A stretch of 44,721 nt of DNA from Deltaproteobacteria bacterium (GTDB lineage Bacteria; Desulfobacterota; Dissulfuribacteria; Dissulfuribacterales; QOAL01). A program made the translations under genes and the position numbers. Positions within the stretch are counted from its first letter, which is position 1; each line of letters opens with the position of its first letter. Location of the stretch: contig WGDC01000016.1 of assembly GCA_015493475.1 (NCBI GenBank), positions 1 through 44,721 of the forward strand, read 5' to 3'. Of the stretch, positions 30,908 to 39,556 are shown in pieces. The notes under the pieces are model-generated. The model made no database searches, was not told the origin of the DNA, and was given only the letters and a program-made list of their open reading frames with translations.

Positions 30908-31666
30908 TCAGCGGCATGACTTGATTATGGATGCGGCCAACAAGGCCGCTCCTACGCCGTTATCTATGTTTACTACACCGACTCCCGGCGCACAGGAGTT
31001 CAGCATGGAAAGAAGGGGAGTAATCCCACCAAGATTTGCCCCATAACCTGTGCTTGTCGGAATCGCGATTACAGGTGCCGCTGCAATACCAGCAATTACG
31101 CTAGGAAGGGCACCCTCCATGCCCGCCACTGCTATAATAACCCTCGCATTGAATAAGGCGTCAAGATGATCAAGCAGTCTGTGGATGCCTGCCACTCCTA
31201 CGTCAGCAAGAATTTCACTGTACACACCTGTAACCATGAGGACATGGGAGGCCTCCATGGCGACCGCCAAATCGGAAGTGCCTGCTGTTACTATCAACAC
31301 ACCCCGATCCATTAATTTATCTTCTGTCCGCCCTGCAAGGTACCATAGGCACCTTGAGAGGCCGTCGTAATCGAGACCGGGAACATGCTGGCGAATAAAA
31401 TCCGCATGTTCTTTTTTAATCCGCGTTATGATGAAAGGCGTCTTGTCTATGGCGAATTTCCTTGCGAGGCTAAGGAGCTGCCCACTGTCCTTTCCTGGGC
31501 CGTAGATGACCTCTGGGAGCCCTTTTCGCAAGAGCCTGTGATGGTCAAAAAGCACCCTGCCGATTCCCTCGTAAGGAATGCGTTTCAGGGCCTTAACAGC
31601 GTCGCCTATTGAAATGCCACCTCCTTGTACCTCTCTTAACAGTTGTTCCAAGGCCTTTTCGTCCAT
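30908..31666 (-). CDS. larB: Nickel-pincer cofactor carboxylase LarB
   Basis: LarB carboxylates and hydrolyses nicotinic acid adenine dinucleotide at the first step of nickel-pincer nucleotide synthesis. The 252-residue protein has the N-terminal FDHHRLLRKGLPEVIYGPGK region and a PurE-like fold with IVTAGTSDLAVAMEA, GVYSEILADVGVAGIHRLLD, VAGMEGALPSVIAG and TSTGYGANLGGITPLLSML. Neither larC nor larA is in the window. It starts five bases after the upstream gene's stop and converges on the small basic gene. Confidence 0.92.
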   Translation of the reverse strand: MDEKALEQLLREVQGGGISIGDAVKALKRIPYEGIGRVLFDHHRLLRKGLPEVIYGPGKDSGQLLSLARKFAIDKTPFIITRIKKEHADFIRQHVPGLDYDGLSRCLWYLAGRTEDKLMDRGVLIVTAGTSDLAVAMEASHVLMVTGVYSEILADVGVAGIHRLLDHLDALFNARVIIAVAGMEGALPSVIAGIAAAPVIAIPTSTGYGANLGGITPLLSMLNSCAPGVGVVNIDNGVGAALLAASIIKSCR

Positions 31667-31671
31667 TGATT

Positions 31672-32232
31672 TTACTGCAGATAGGTCTTCATGGGCTTGA
31701 GCTGTTGTTCAAACTGGCTGGAAATCTCTGCGGATATCTTGTTCCATTCCTCCTGCATGGATGCAAGGGCATTCATCTCTTCTGGGCTCATAGCCATCAT
31801 GCCTCCATGCGCCTTGGCTCCTATGGACGACTTTATCTGCTGCTGAAATTGTTTTTTATAGTTCTGGAGGGTCTCTTCATAATTTTTAAGCAGGTATTCC
31901 ATCTCGGGCACTACCTGTTCCGCAATGCTTCCCTTTATTTCCTTTATACCTTTAAAGGCCCTGTGTATCGTGTCCCACTGGCTCTTATCCCGCGGAAGCG
32001 TGATGTTTCTAAGAAGTACCTCCGTGGCCCCTTTGAGTACCGTTTGGATGAATTCGGGTGGTATGCCACTTAGCCCTTCCTGGAAAGAGTCGAACTGTCC
32101 TCTAAGGAAGGCGGCAGCCTTTTTTTTGCCCTCCTCTTCCCACTTCTGGGCCTCTATTTCTTCCTCAGAAAGTTTCCCGAGTTTCTCTGCCTTCTCAAGT
32201 GCTATTTCAAGAGCGCTCTTTATTTCTCCCAT
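31672..32232 (-). CDS. Conserved helical protein, unknown function
   Basis: A 186-residue, almost wholly helical cytosolic protein. The opening MGEIKSALEIALEKAEKLG recalls a conserved family of unknown function in related bacteria. It has coiled-coil-like segments (EEEIEAQKWEEEGKKKAAA, NYEETLQNYKKQFQQQIKS) and a Met-rich turn (GGMMAMSPEEMNA). It lies directly ahead of larB. No role can be given. Confidence 0.7.
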   Translation of the reverse strand: MGEIKSALEIALEKAEKLGKLSEEEIEAQKWEEEGKKKAAAFLRGQFDSFQEGLSGIPPEFIQTVLKGATEVLLRNITLPRDKSQWDTIHRAFKGIKEIKGSIAEQVVPEMEYLLKNYEETLQNYKKQFQQQIKSSIGAKAHGGMMAMSPEEMNALASMQEEWNKISAEISSQFEQQLKPMKTYLQ

Positions 32233-32392
32233 TTGAACCTTCTCCCATTTTAAGCTTTTGTATCCGAATCAGATAGTTAAGAAAGTTAACTAAATTTATT
32301 GTAATAAAAAAAGACAGTAAAATAAAGGAGCCGGCTTGATATGTAAGGGTCAAGACAGCATAATTTTTTGAAAACGGAGTCTTAAACGCCAG

Positions 32393-32408
32393 CCGTTGAC
32401 TTCAACGG
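32393..32408 (+). promoter_or_regulatory. Palindrome upstream of the bio run
   Basis: CCGTTGA, CT, TCAACGG is a perfect 7+7 palindrome 66 bases before the start at 32474. It contains a TTGACT that could be a -35 element, so a bound protein could block transcription. The following sequence is A/T-only and has no clear -10. Confidence 0.35.
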
Positions 32409-32473
32409 TTCTTTGACTTTATTTTTATTTATATTGCCTCTTCAAAAAATTTCCTCAAAGGAGCCTTATATTA

Positions 32474-34060
32474 ATGGAAAACATCGATCCGCCCTGGCTG
32501 AAGAACCTTCTTGATCCATCCTCCTATCCTGACCATCCAGAGGAGGTAAGACTGATTCAGACCCACCTGTCATGGGTATTTATTGCCGGTGAATTTGTTT
32601 ACAAGGTAAAAAAACCTGTGGATTTCGGCTTCCTCGATTTCACTACACTCGGCAAGAGAAGATTCTTCTGTGACGAGGAAATAAGGCTGAACAAAAGGCT
32701 TTGTCCTGATATATATCTCGACGTGGTTCCCGTAAACCGCCAGGAAGGACGCTTCCGTATGGAAGGCCCTGGAGAGACAGTCGAGTGGGCGGTCAAGATG
32801 AAACACATGCCTGATGAAGGACTCATGTCTTCGCTTGTCAAGAGAGATGAGATAGAAAAGAAAGACATTGAAAATATTTGCTCCATTTTGTCCCCTTTTT
32901 ATGAAACGGCCAAGGCCCCTCCTGGAAAGGTTTGGCTCGGCGGCATAGATGTAATCAGGGAAAATTGCAGGGAAAATTTTAGGCAGACCAAGGAGTTTGC
33001 GGGTAATGTTTTCCCCATGGAGGTCTTTGAAAATATAAAGGGATACACTGTGGAGTTCATAGAAAAAAACCAGCCCCTTTTTGAAAAGAGGCAGAAGGAA
33101 GGACGCATTGTTGAAGGCCACGGGGACCTCTACACTGCAAATATATGCTTCGACAGGGAGAGGGACAATGTATATATATTCGACTGCATCGAGTTCAATG
33201 AAAGATTCAGGTATGGAGACATCGTTGCGGACGTGGCCTTTCTTTCAATGGATCTCGATTTCCTCGGCCTTTGTGATCTGTCTGCATACTTCATAGAGAT
33301 TTTTAAGGAAAAGACTCGTGACCAGGACTTCTTCAGGCTTCTTGATTTCTACAGGTGCTACAGGGCCTACGTCCGGGGGAAAATTGGCTGTTTCACGTGG
33401 GCGTCAGCAGAAGTAGATCAGAAAACGAGGAGCACTTCAATAGAAATGGCGCGTAGATACTTTCAGCTTGCCCTGAGGTATGCCGGAGGCCAAGAAGGAA
33501 AACCGACCCTTTTTGTTTTCATGGGGCTTTCAGGTGCCGGTAAATCTACCGTAGCCCGCGCTTTTTCCGAGCATACCGGCCTTAAATGTTTCAATTCAGA
33601 CTATGTTAGGAAAAGACATGTCTGCGGGATACCATCGGGTGAAAGGAGGTTCGAGCCCTTTGGCAGGGGTATCTATTCAAGGCGTTTTACGGAAAAAACT
33701 TACAGGGCGCTTTCGAGACTTGCAGGAGAGAGGCTTGTTCTCGGGCAAAGCGCCATCCTTGACGCTACCTACATCGATAAGCAAAAAAGGGACAAGGTGC
33801 GCGAGCTTGCGCGTTCCTGTGGCGCGAGGCTTATCCTCGTAAACTGTACCTGCCCTGAAGGTATAGCCCTTGAACGCATGAGGAAGCGAATGTTGGCCAA
33901 TGATACGGTTTCGGACGGACGTCAGGAAATTTATGAGAACCAGAAACAATTATTCGTTCCTCCCGAGCAGTCAGAGGCGGATATGGTCATAGAGCTTGAT
34001 ACGTCTCGAAGCGTTGAAGAAGCACTCAACAGCTTGGAAAGGCTCATTTCTGGCAAGTGA
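32474..34060 (+). CDS. Fused phosphotransferase-like and P-loop kinase protein
   Basis: A 528-residue two-part protein of the widespread 'bifunctional aminoglycoside phosphotransferase/ATP-binding' family. Residues 1-330 follow the protein-kinase-like fold (VYKVKKPVDFGFLDFTTLGKR, catalytic-loop HGDLYTANI at 216-224, IFDCIEFNERFRYGDI). Residues 343-528 are a separate P-loop kinase (GLSGAGKST 351-359). A role in antibiotic resistance is unlikely; the physiological substrate is unknown. AAAGGAG lies eight bases before the ATG. Its stop overlaps the bioF start by one base, linking it to biotin synthesis. Confidence 0.88.
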   Translation: MENIDPPWLKNLLDPSSYPDHPEEVRLIQTHLSWVFIAGEFVYKVKKPVDFGFLDFTTLGKRRFFCDEEIRLNKRLCPDIYLDVVPVNRQEGRFRMEGPGETVEWAVKMKHMPDEGLMSSLVKRDEIEKKDIENICSILSPFYETAKAPPGKVWLGGIDVIRENCRENFRQTKEFAGNVFPMEVFENIKGYTVEFIEKNQPLFEKRQKEGRIVEGHGDLYTANICFDRERDNVYIFDCIEFNERFRYGDIVADVAFLSMDLDFLGLCDLSAYFIEIFKEKTRDQDFFRLLDFYRCYRAYVRGKIGCFTWASAEVDQKTRSTSIEMARRYFQLALRYAGGQEGKPTLFVFMGLSGAGKSTVARAFSEHTGLKCFNSDYVRKRHVCGIPSGERRFEPFGRGIYSRRFTEKTYRALSRLAGERLVLGQSAILDATYIDKQKRDKVRELARSCGARLILVNCTCPEGIALERMRKRMLANDTVSDGRQEIYENQKQLFVPPEQSEADMVIELDTSRSVEEALNSLERLISGK

Positions 34061-35229
34061 TGAATTCCTGGCCGGCAGTCGAAATTGAACGCATAAGGCG
34101 GGCTGGACTTTTGCGCCGGTTAGTAACTACATCCCCGCCATGCCATGGAAAGATTCGGGTGGAGGGAAAGCCCCTAGTCGATTTTTCGTCTAATGACTAC
34201 ATGGGCCTCAGCCAGCATCCCGCTCTTAAGGATGCGGCGGCTATAGCAGCCAAGGCCTATGGGGTTGGCTCGCGCGCCTCACGGCTTATGAGCGGAAATA
34301 TCGATCTTTATGACAGGTTGGAAAAGAAACTGGCTCGTCTGAAGGGAACAGAGTCCAGCCTCGTTTTTGGCAGCGGATACCTATGTAACCTTGCAGTTAT
34401 CAGCTCTCTTGCAGGGCCGGGAGATATCGTGCTTCTTGACAGGTTGTGTCATGCAAGCATGGTGGACGGGGCGCTTCTTTCCGGGGCGAGAATCAGCCGC
34501 TTCGGCCACAATGATGTCGCGGCCCTTGAGGATATACTTGTAAGGAAAAGAGACCGTTATAAAAGGGTGCTGATATGCATTGAAACTGTCTATTCCATGG
34601 ATGGGGATATTGCACCTGTAGCTGAATTCATCCAGGCAGCCAGGGCACACGAGGCCATGCTGCTTGCAGACGAGGCCCATGCGGTGGGAGTATTTGGCAA
34701 GGACGGAGAGGGAGTGATCAACAGACTCGACAGGGAAAAACCCACTGTCATGATCGGGACCTTTGGCAAGGCCCTTGGCGGCTACGGTGCATTTTGTACC
34801 ACTACCCTGCAATTTCGCGAATACCTTGTGAACAAGGCCCGAAGCCTCATATATTCAACGGCTCTTCCTCCCCCTGTCCTTGCGGCAAATTTGAAAGCCG
34901 TGGAGATCCTGCCTGGGATGAAGGAGACCCGAGAAAGGCTGCTAGCGCGTGCGGCACGCTTCAGGGAACTGCTGTCAAGGCGATTTTGCATAGAAACAAG
35001 GGGAAACTCTCAGATTATCCCACTCATCTTGCATGACATAAAAACGGTTATCGAGCTTGAAAGGCATCTTCAGGGAAATGGAATACTTGCACGGGCTATA
35101 CGGCCTCCAACAGTACCAAAGGACTCGCCAAGGATAAGATTTTCCTTTTCAAGCGCCATCGAGGACAGGGATATTTCAAAACTTGAAGCCGCATTGGCAC
35201 GATTTTTCAAGGGGAACAGACCCCGTTGA
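34060..35229 (+). CDS. bioF: 8-amino-7-oxononanoate synthase
   Basis: PLP enzyme joining pimeloyl-ACP and alanine, the first step of the biotin ring pathway. The 389-residue protein has FSSNDYMGLSQHP, the YGVGSRASRLMSGN block, the LLADEAHAVGVFG motif and the PLP lysine in GTFGKALGGYG (Lys237). ATG 34060 overlaps the preceding stop; a GTG one codon earlier is possible. The C-terminus overlaps the esterase start by four bases. With bioC beside it, it is more likely BioF than a general KBL-type enzyme. Confidence 0.92.
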   Translation: MNSWPAVEIERIRRAGLLRRLVTTSPPCHGKIRVEGKPLVDFSSNDYMGLSQHPALKDAAAIAAKAYGVGSRASRLMSGNIDLYDRLEKKLARLKGTESSLVFGSGYLCNLAVISSLAGPGDIVLLDRLCHASMVDGALLSGARISRFGHNDVAALEDILVRKRDRYKRVLICIETVYSMDGDIAPVAEFIQAARAHEAMLLADEAHAVGVFGKDGEGVINRLDREKPTVMIGTFGKALGGYGAFCTTTLQFREYLVNKARSLIYSTALPPPVLAANLKAVEILPGMKETRERLLARAARFRELLSRRFCIETRGNSQIIPLILHDIKTVIELERHLQGNGILARAIRPPTVPKDSPRIRFSFSSAIEDRDISKLEAALARFFKGNRPR

Positions 35230-35888
35230 TTTCCTACAAGGATAAGGCATTCGGTAGAACCCTGCTCGTACTACCTGGCTGGGGCTTTGACCCCAGGGTA
35301 TGTGGCCTCCAAAGGTTTGATTTTGACCTTCTTATTCCTGAAAGGCCCCTTCTGCACCCCTTGCCCTATGTAATAACGGCCATGAAAACCCTCGGGCTGG
35401 AAAAAATAAGCGTGCTTGGCTGGTCTCTTGGCGCGAGGATAGCCGCAGACATGGTAGAGTCTGTACCAGAGATTTTTCACAAGACTATACTTGTCTCCAC
35501 GGGCGTGTCATTTTCTAAACGGGCCGTTTCGGAAAAGCTGCTTGAAATCAGCAGGGACGGAAAAAGAGCATTGAAGACCTTTTATCTGAGCGTTTTTGAT
35601 GGAGACAGAAGGGCTTACAAGAGATTCAAGAGGAAACACGAAAAACGGTGCATGGCTTTTTGGAGCCAGGAAGAGCTTTGTAGGGGTCTTGAACTCATAG
35701 AAAATGGCCTTGAACATCTCCCCTGTTTAGGAAACATGCTCCTGATCCATGGAAAGTACGACAATGTCTCCCCGCTTAATTTGCTTCTTTCCACATTCGG
35801 GGAGACCATTCCCGAATTGTTGATTCTCCCGTGTGGACATTATCCATTTTTTGAAGACAATTTTTATGAGGCGGTCAACAATTTCTAA
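35226..35888 (+). CDS. BioH/BioG-like pimeloyl-ACP methyl ester esterase
   Basis: An alpha/beta hydrolase of 220 residues with a full triad: Ser67 in GWSLGA, Asp179 in GKYDNVS and His205 in CGHYPF. Between bioF and bioC it most likely removes the methyl ester from pimeloyl-ACP. TTG 35226, overlapping the bioF stop with AAGGGG upstream, is the start, as no ATG lies near. Which esterase group it belongs to (BioH, BioG or another) cannot be fixed by eye. Confidence 0.82.
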   Translation: MISYKDKAFGRTLLVLPGWGFDPRVCGLQRFDFDLLIPERPLLHPLPYVITAMKTLGLEKISVLGWSLGARIAADMVESVPEIFHKTILVSTGVSFSKRAVSEKLLEISRDGKRALKTFYLSVFDGDRRAYKRFKRKHEKRCMAFWSQEELCRGLELIENGLEHLPCLGNMLLIHGKYDNVSPLNLLLSTFGETIPELLILPCGHYPFFEDNFYEAVNNF

Positions 35889-36684
35889 GACATCAATAAA
35901 AAATTCATTTTCAAAGGCCTCCTCAAGCTATGACCGCTTCAGCATAGTGCAGAAGGAGGTAAACCGGCGTCTTTTATCCCTTGTGCCGGATCGCGCCTTT
36001 GATAAGGCGCTTGAGATAGGATGCGGTACAGGAGGATTTACAGGGATGCTCCTTAAACAGAAAAAGGTGCGCAGGATCGTGGGCGTAGACATCTCGTACG
36101 AAATGCTTGCGGAGACAAGACGGAATCTTGGCGCTCATTACTGGGAATTTTGCCATCTTTTATGTGGTGATGGCGAACGTCTTCCCATAAGGCCACAAAA
36201 CGCCTTCGATCTCATCGTGTCGGCAAGCTGCATGCATTGGTTTGAAGATTTCGGCCCTTCCTTTTCCTCCGTAGTTGAAGGACACCTGAAAAGGGACGGC
36301 TACTTAGCTTGCGCGGTCTTCGGTGAAGACACTCTCGTGGAGCTTCAGGATGTTATAGGGCGGATTTCGAAAGAAACACCTGTCCGTCTTCCTTCCTCGA
36401 ACTTTCCCACGCCTTCCGGGGTAACTTCAGTTTTGAGCGATTGTCTTGGTGATTTTGAACTCCAAGAGGTGAGGATAGAAAGCAACTATGACAACCTCTT
36501 TGACCTTATCATATCCCTGAAACGTACTGGAACGGCACCAAGAACAGGTAGGGAATTGCTTCTTGGTTCAAGGAGGAAAATTCTTGCGGCAGAAAGTCTT
36601 TACAGGCAAATTTATGGGTCAGTACGGGCCAGTTTCCAGGTAATCCTTTTCAGCGGAAAGGCTTCCCGGGCATATTCTTCATAG
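35866..36684 (+). CDS. bioC: Malonyl-ACP O-methyltransferase BioC
   Basis: Methylates malonyl-ACP so that fatty acid synthesis can extend it to pimeloyl-ACP methyl ester. The 272-residue protein has the BioC-like N-terminus SFSKASSSYDRFSIVQKEV, SAM motif I ALEIGCGTGGFTG, VGVDISYEML and ASCMHWFEDF. ATG 35866 lies within the preceding gene (23-base overlap) and matches the family opening; the ORF upstream of it lies inside the esterase gene. Last gene of the run, ending three bases before the opposite DUF721 gene. Confidence 0.9.
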   Translation: MRRSTISKTSIKNSFSKASSSYDRFSIVQKEVNRRLLSLVPDRAFDKALEIGCGTGGFTGMLLKQKKVRRIVGVDISYEMLAETRRNLGAHYWEFCHLLCGDGERLPIRPQNAFDLIVSASCMHWFEDFGPSFSSVVEGHLKRDGYLACAVFGEDTLVELQDVIGRISKETPVRLPSSNFPTPSGVTSVLSDCLGDFELQEVRIESNYDNLFDLIISLKRTGTAPRTGRELLLGSRRKILAAESLYRQIYGSVRASFQVILFSGKASRAYSS

Positions 36685-36687
36685 GTA

Positions 36688-37203
36688 TTATCCCTTCACG
36701 TGATCTGAAGACAGGTAGATTAACAGGTTTTTGAAGCTTTTCTGCAGCACTGGATCATCAAGTTTTTCAAGAAGTTTCATGGCAGTATCATCTATAGTAA
36801 TGGACGCAAGTCTGGTTTTATCAAACCTTTTCCTGATGCCGCTTTCCTTTTTTTCAAAAGAAAGGGTCCTTTCTCTTACATTTTTAATGTCTGATAGCCG
36901 AAAACGGAGTCTTGACAAGTGCGATCGGAGAGGAAGCAAATGGTTAATCTTTTCTATAAGGGCCGGGGATTCAAAGGCAAGCTGCTGCATCCAAATGGAG
37001 TCAGAGACTGCTATCACGAGACAATCCGTGTCTTTAAAATACCATGGCCATGCTGCCGAAGCCACTGGGCCTCCAACTATCTCTTCCCACTTCTGCCAGA
37101 TTATGCGCCTTGGCAGGAAGATACGCCAGCGTTTTCCCGGAACGATGGAGTCGAGAACATGGCGTGCCTCGCTGGCATTTTTTACCTTTCCTCTCCTATT
37201 CAA
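36688..37203 (-). CDS. DUF721 family protein
   Basis: A protein of about 171 residues with a DciA-like N-terminal domain (WQKWEEIVGGPVASAAWP, FKDTDCLVIAVSDSIWMQQLAF) and a basic, less conserved C-terminal half. DciA relatives load the replicative helicase, but DUF721 proteins are varied, so this is not a firm role. No in-frame ATG is available near the start; TTG 37203, overlapping the upstream mutase by eight bases, is the best choice and has a poor ribosome binding site. Confidence 0.7.
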   Translation of the reverse strand: MNRRGKVKNASEARHVLDSIVPGKRWRIFLPRRIIWQKWEEIVGGPVASAAWPWYFKDTDCLVIAVSDSIWMQQLAFESPALIEKINHLLPLRSHLSRLRFRLSDIKNVRERTLSFEKKESGIRKRFDKTRLASITIDDTAMKLLEKLDDPVLQKSFKNLLIYLSSDHVKG

Positions 37204-38557
37204 GTGATTTTCGTGCCTCCTCAAGCCTGCCCTCAATGAGGGTGCGCAATTCATCGAGTCTTTCAGGAGAATTTGCTTCAAAGCGAAGAACGAGCACAGG
37301 CTGTGTATTTGACGCCCTAATAAGCCCCCATCCATCTTCAAAGACGACACGCACCCCGTCAACGTCTATTATCTTGTATCCTTCAGATGAAAGGCTGTGT
37401 TTCACCTTGTCTACTATGTGGAATTTCAAATCCTCTCGGCAGGCCATGCGAATCTCCGGGGTTGAAACGGTTTCAGGCACATCCTGAAGCATGGCTGAAA
37501 ACGGCCTTTCCTCTTCTGATAGAATTTCACAAAGACGAAGAGCCGCATAAGTGGCGTCATCAAAACCGAAAAACCGATCTGCGAAGAAAATATGCCCACT
37601 CATTTCTCCGGCAAGTAATGCCCCAGTCTCTTTCATTTTTTGCTTGATGAGGGAATGGCCCGTTTTCCACATAATGGCATTGCCGCCATGTTTTTCAATG
37701 TCATCGTAGAGTATGTGAGAGCACTTTACCTCTCCTATTACCGAGGCCCCTGCATGATCCCTTAGAAGCCTTCTTGCAAGAAGAAGCAGGACCTTGTCGC
37801 CAAACACCACCTCGGCGTTTTCATCCACAACCCCTATCCTGTCCCCGTCCCCGTCAAAGGCAATGCCTATATCCGCCCGGATCTTCATGACCTTTTTACG
37901 TATATCTTCAAGATTCTCCATGACCGTTGGGTCGGGATGATGATTTGGGAATGAGCCGTCCACTTGGCAGTAAAGGTTTTCTGTGCTGCATCCAGCCTGT
38001 GAAAATGCGGCAGGTGCAACAAGGGAGGATACACCGTTGCCACAATCGAGCACGACTTTCAGTGGCCTTGAAATATTAATGTTCTTTTTAAGATATGCAA
38101 GATAATCATCTATTATGTCGAAGATTTCTTTTGAGCCATCCCCTTCGTCGAATTCCCCTTTTTCGATTAAATTCCTTATTTCCTGAATTTGGTCTCCATA
38201 GATTGTTGAAGTTCCCATGCACATCTTCAGCCCGTTAAATTCCCGGGGATTGTGGCTGCCTGTTATCTGTATGCCCCCATCCGTATCTAAATGGAATATG
38301 GAGAAATAGAGGACAGGGGTAGGACATTCACCAATGTCGATTACATTAAGGCCCGCAGAGGTAAGCCCGTCCATCAGGGCGTACTGAAGCCTTTTGGAGT
38401 GAAGGCGGCCGTCCCTGCCAGATGTTACCACCTTCCCGCCCTTCCTCCTGATAAGGGTTCCGAAGCCCTTGCCGATGCTGTTAACCATGTCTTCGGTAAG
38501 GTCTTCATCCACAACACCCCTTATATCGTATTCTCTGAAAATATGGGATGGAATCAT
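37196..38557 (-). CDS. Phosphomannomutase/phosphoglucomutase (AlgC type)
   Basis: Interconverts hexose 1- and 6-phosphates for glycogen, lipopolysaccharide or exopolysaccharide. The 453-residue protein shows the phosphoserine loop ITGSHNP (Ser101), the Mg-binding DGDGDR (235-240), the sugar-binding GEMSGHIFFADRF and the phosphate-binding RASNTQPVLVLRFEA. GGAGG lies before the start. It follows hemH by 36 bases on the minus strand, downstream of glgA. Confidence 0.92.
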   Translation of the reverse strand: MIPSHIFREYDIRGVVDEDLTEDMVNSIGKGFGTLIRRKGGKVVTSGRDGRLHSKRLQYALMDGLTSAGLNVIDIGECPTPVLYFSIFHLDTDGGIQITGSHNPREFNGLKMCMGTSTIYGDQIQEIRNLIEKGEFDEGDGSKEIFDIIDDYLAYLKKNINISRPLKVVLDCGNGVSSLVAPAAFSQAGCSTENLYCQVDGSFPNHHPDPTVMENLEDIRKKVMKIRADIGIAFDGDGDRIGVVDENAEVVFGDKVLLLLARRLLRDHAGASVIGEVKCSHILYDDIEKHGGNAIMWKTGHSLIKQKMKETGALLAGEMSGHIFFADRFFGFDDATYAALRLCEILSEEERPFSAMLQDVPETVSTPEIRMACREDLKFHIVDKVKHSLSSEGYKIIDVDGVRVVFEDGWGLIRASNTQPVLVLRFEANSPERLDELRTLIEGRLEEARKSLE

Positions 38558-38593
38558 GGTTTCGCCTCCTGTGTCTAAATTTGGACGTGTGAG

Positions 38594-39547
38594 TCAATTA
38601 CAACCGAGAACGAGTTCCCTGAGACAGCGAATAAAGGTGGAATTGACGTTTAAAGAGGGTGTGCGGACAAGCCTCACACCCTCTTTCTTCATCATCTCAG
38701 TGTAGAGCAGGTCTATCTCGTAAAGGGTCTCCACGTGGTCCGAGACAAAGCTTATGGGCATGCACAGTATTTCCTTAACTCCCTTTGCAGCAAGCTCATG
38801 GAGGAGTGCGTCAGTCGCAGGTTCAAGCCACCTGACAGGCCCGCTCCTGCTTTGAAAGCACAGTTGCCCCCTAATCCCGGTTTCCCTTTCAAGGACGAAA
38901 ATGGTTTTTTTTACATGATCAACGTAAGGATCGCCCTGTTCAACCATCTTTACGGGTAGCGAGTGTGCGCTGTAGATGAGTCGGAAGCCCTGCCTATCAT
39001 TAATGCTTTTGATGCCCGTTTTAAGGCACTCCGCAAGGGCCTTGATATACAGGGGATGCTCCGGGTAGCTGTCCACAACCACCGGGTTTTTAAAACCACA
39101 CCTCCGAGCCGCCTTCATAAAATCTTCTATGGAGCTTCCACTTGTAGCAAGGCTGTAGTGCGGATACATGGAAAGTCCCACAAGCCTGTCCATTCCCTTT
39201 TCGGCAAGCCCTGACACTTGAACGGGGGTGCGGGGTGCATAGTACCGCATTCCTGGAACGCATTCATATTGCCCGGCAGAGCCTCGGGATTTATTTAGCT
39301 CCTTCTGGAGGGCAAGCGCCTGCCTTGTTGTGATTTCAAGTATCGGACTTTTGCCACCGATCTTCTCGTAACATGCTGCACTTTTGGACGTCCTATTCCT
39401 TGCAATGAGCCAAGCTATGGGTTTTTGAAAAATTACCGGTCCAAGCCTGATTATTTTCCTGTCTGAAAATAGGTTGTAAAGAAAGGGTCGAACCGACTTT
39501 ATGGAATCCGGCCCGCCCATATTTAAAAGGACTACTCCAGTAGTCAT
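38594..39547 (-). CDS. hemH: Ferrochelatase (protoporphyrin or coproporphyrin type)
   Basis: Inserts ferrous iron into a porphyrin. The 317-residue protein has GVVLLNMGGPDS, the metal-site His in IYSAHSLPV and Glu in SDHVETLYEIDL, with LSMYPHYSLATSGSS before the substrate cleft. Sequence alone does not say whether protoporphyrin IX or coproporphyrin III is used. Ten bases after hemE and close to an AhbD-like gene, coproporphyrin is a real option. Confidence 0.93.
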   Translation of the reverse strand: MTTGVVLLNMGGPDSIKSVRPFLYNLFSDRKIIRLGPVIFQKPIAWLIARNRTSKSAACYEKIGGKSPILEITTRQALALQKELNKSRGSAGQYECVPGMRYYAPRTPVQVSGLAEKGMDRLVGLSMYPHYSLATSGSSIEDFMKAARRCGFKNPVVVDSYPEHPLYIKALAECLKTGIKSINDRQGFRLIYSAHSLPVKMVEQGDPYVDHVKKTIFVLERETGIRGQLCFQSRSGPVRWLEPATDALLHELAAKGVKEILCMPISFVSDHVETLYEIDLLYTEMMKKEGVRLVRTPSLNVNSTFIRCLRELVLGCN

Positions 39548-39556
39548 GTCATCAAC

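Noticed and set aside
30561-30917. 118-residue minus-strand frame rich in Pro and Phe
   Set aside because: It is antisense to the small basic gene, overlaps the starts of better genes and has no ribosome binding site.
32341-36915. Shared string GAAAACGGAGTCTT upstream of the kinase-fusion gene and in the DUF721 gene
   Set aside because: Only 14 bases match, flanks differ, and one copy is inside coding sequence; chance is the simplest explanation.
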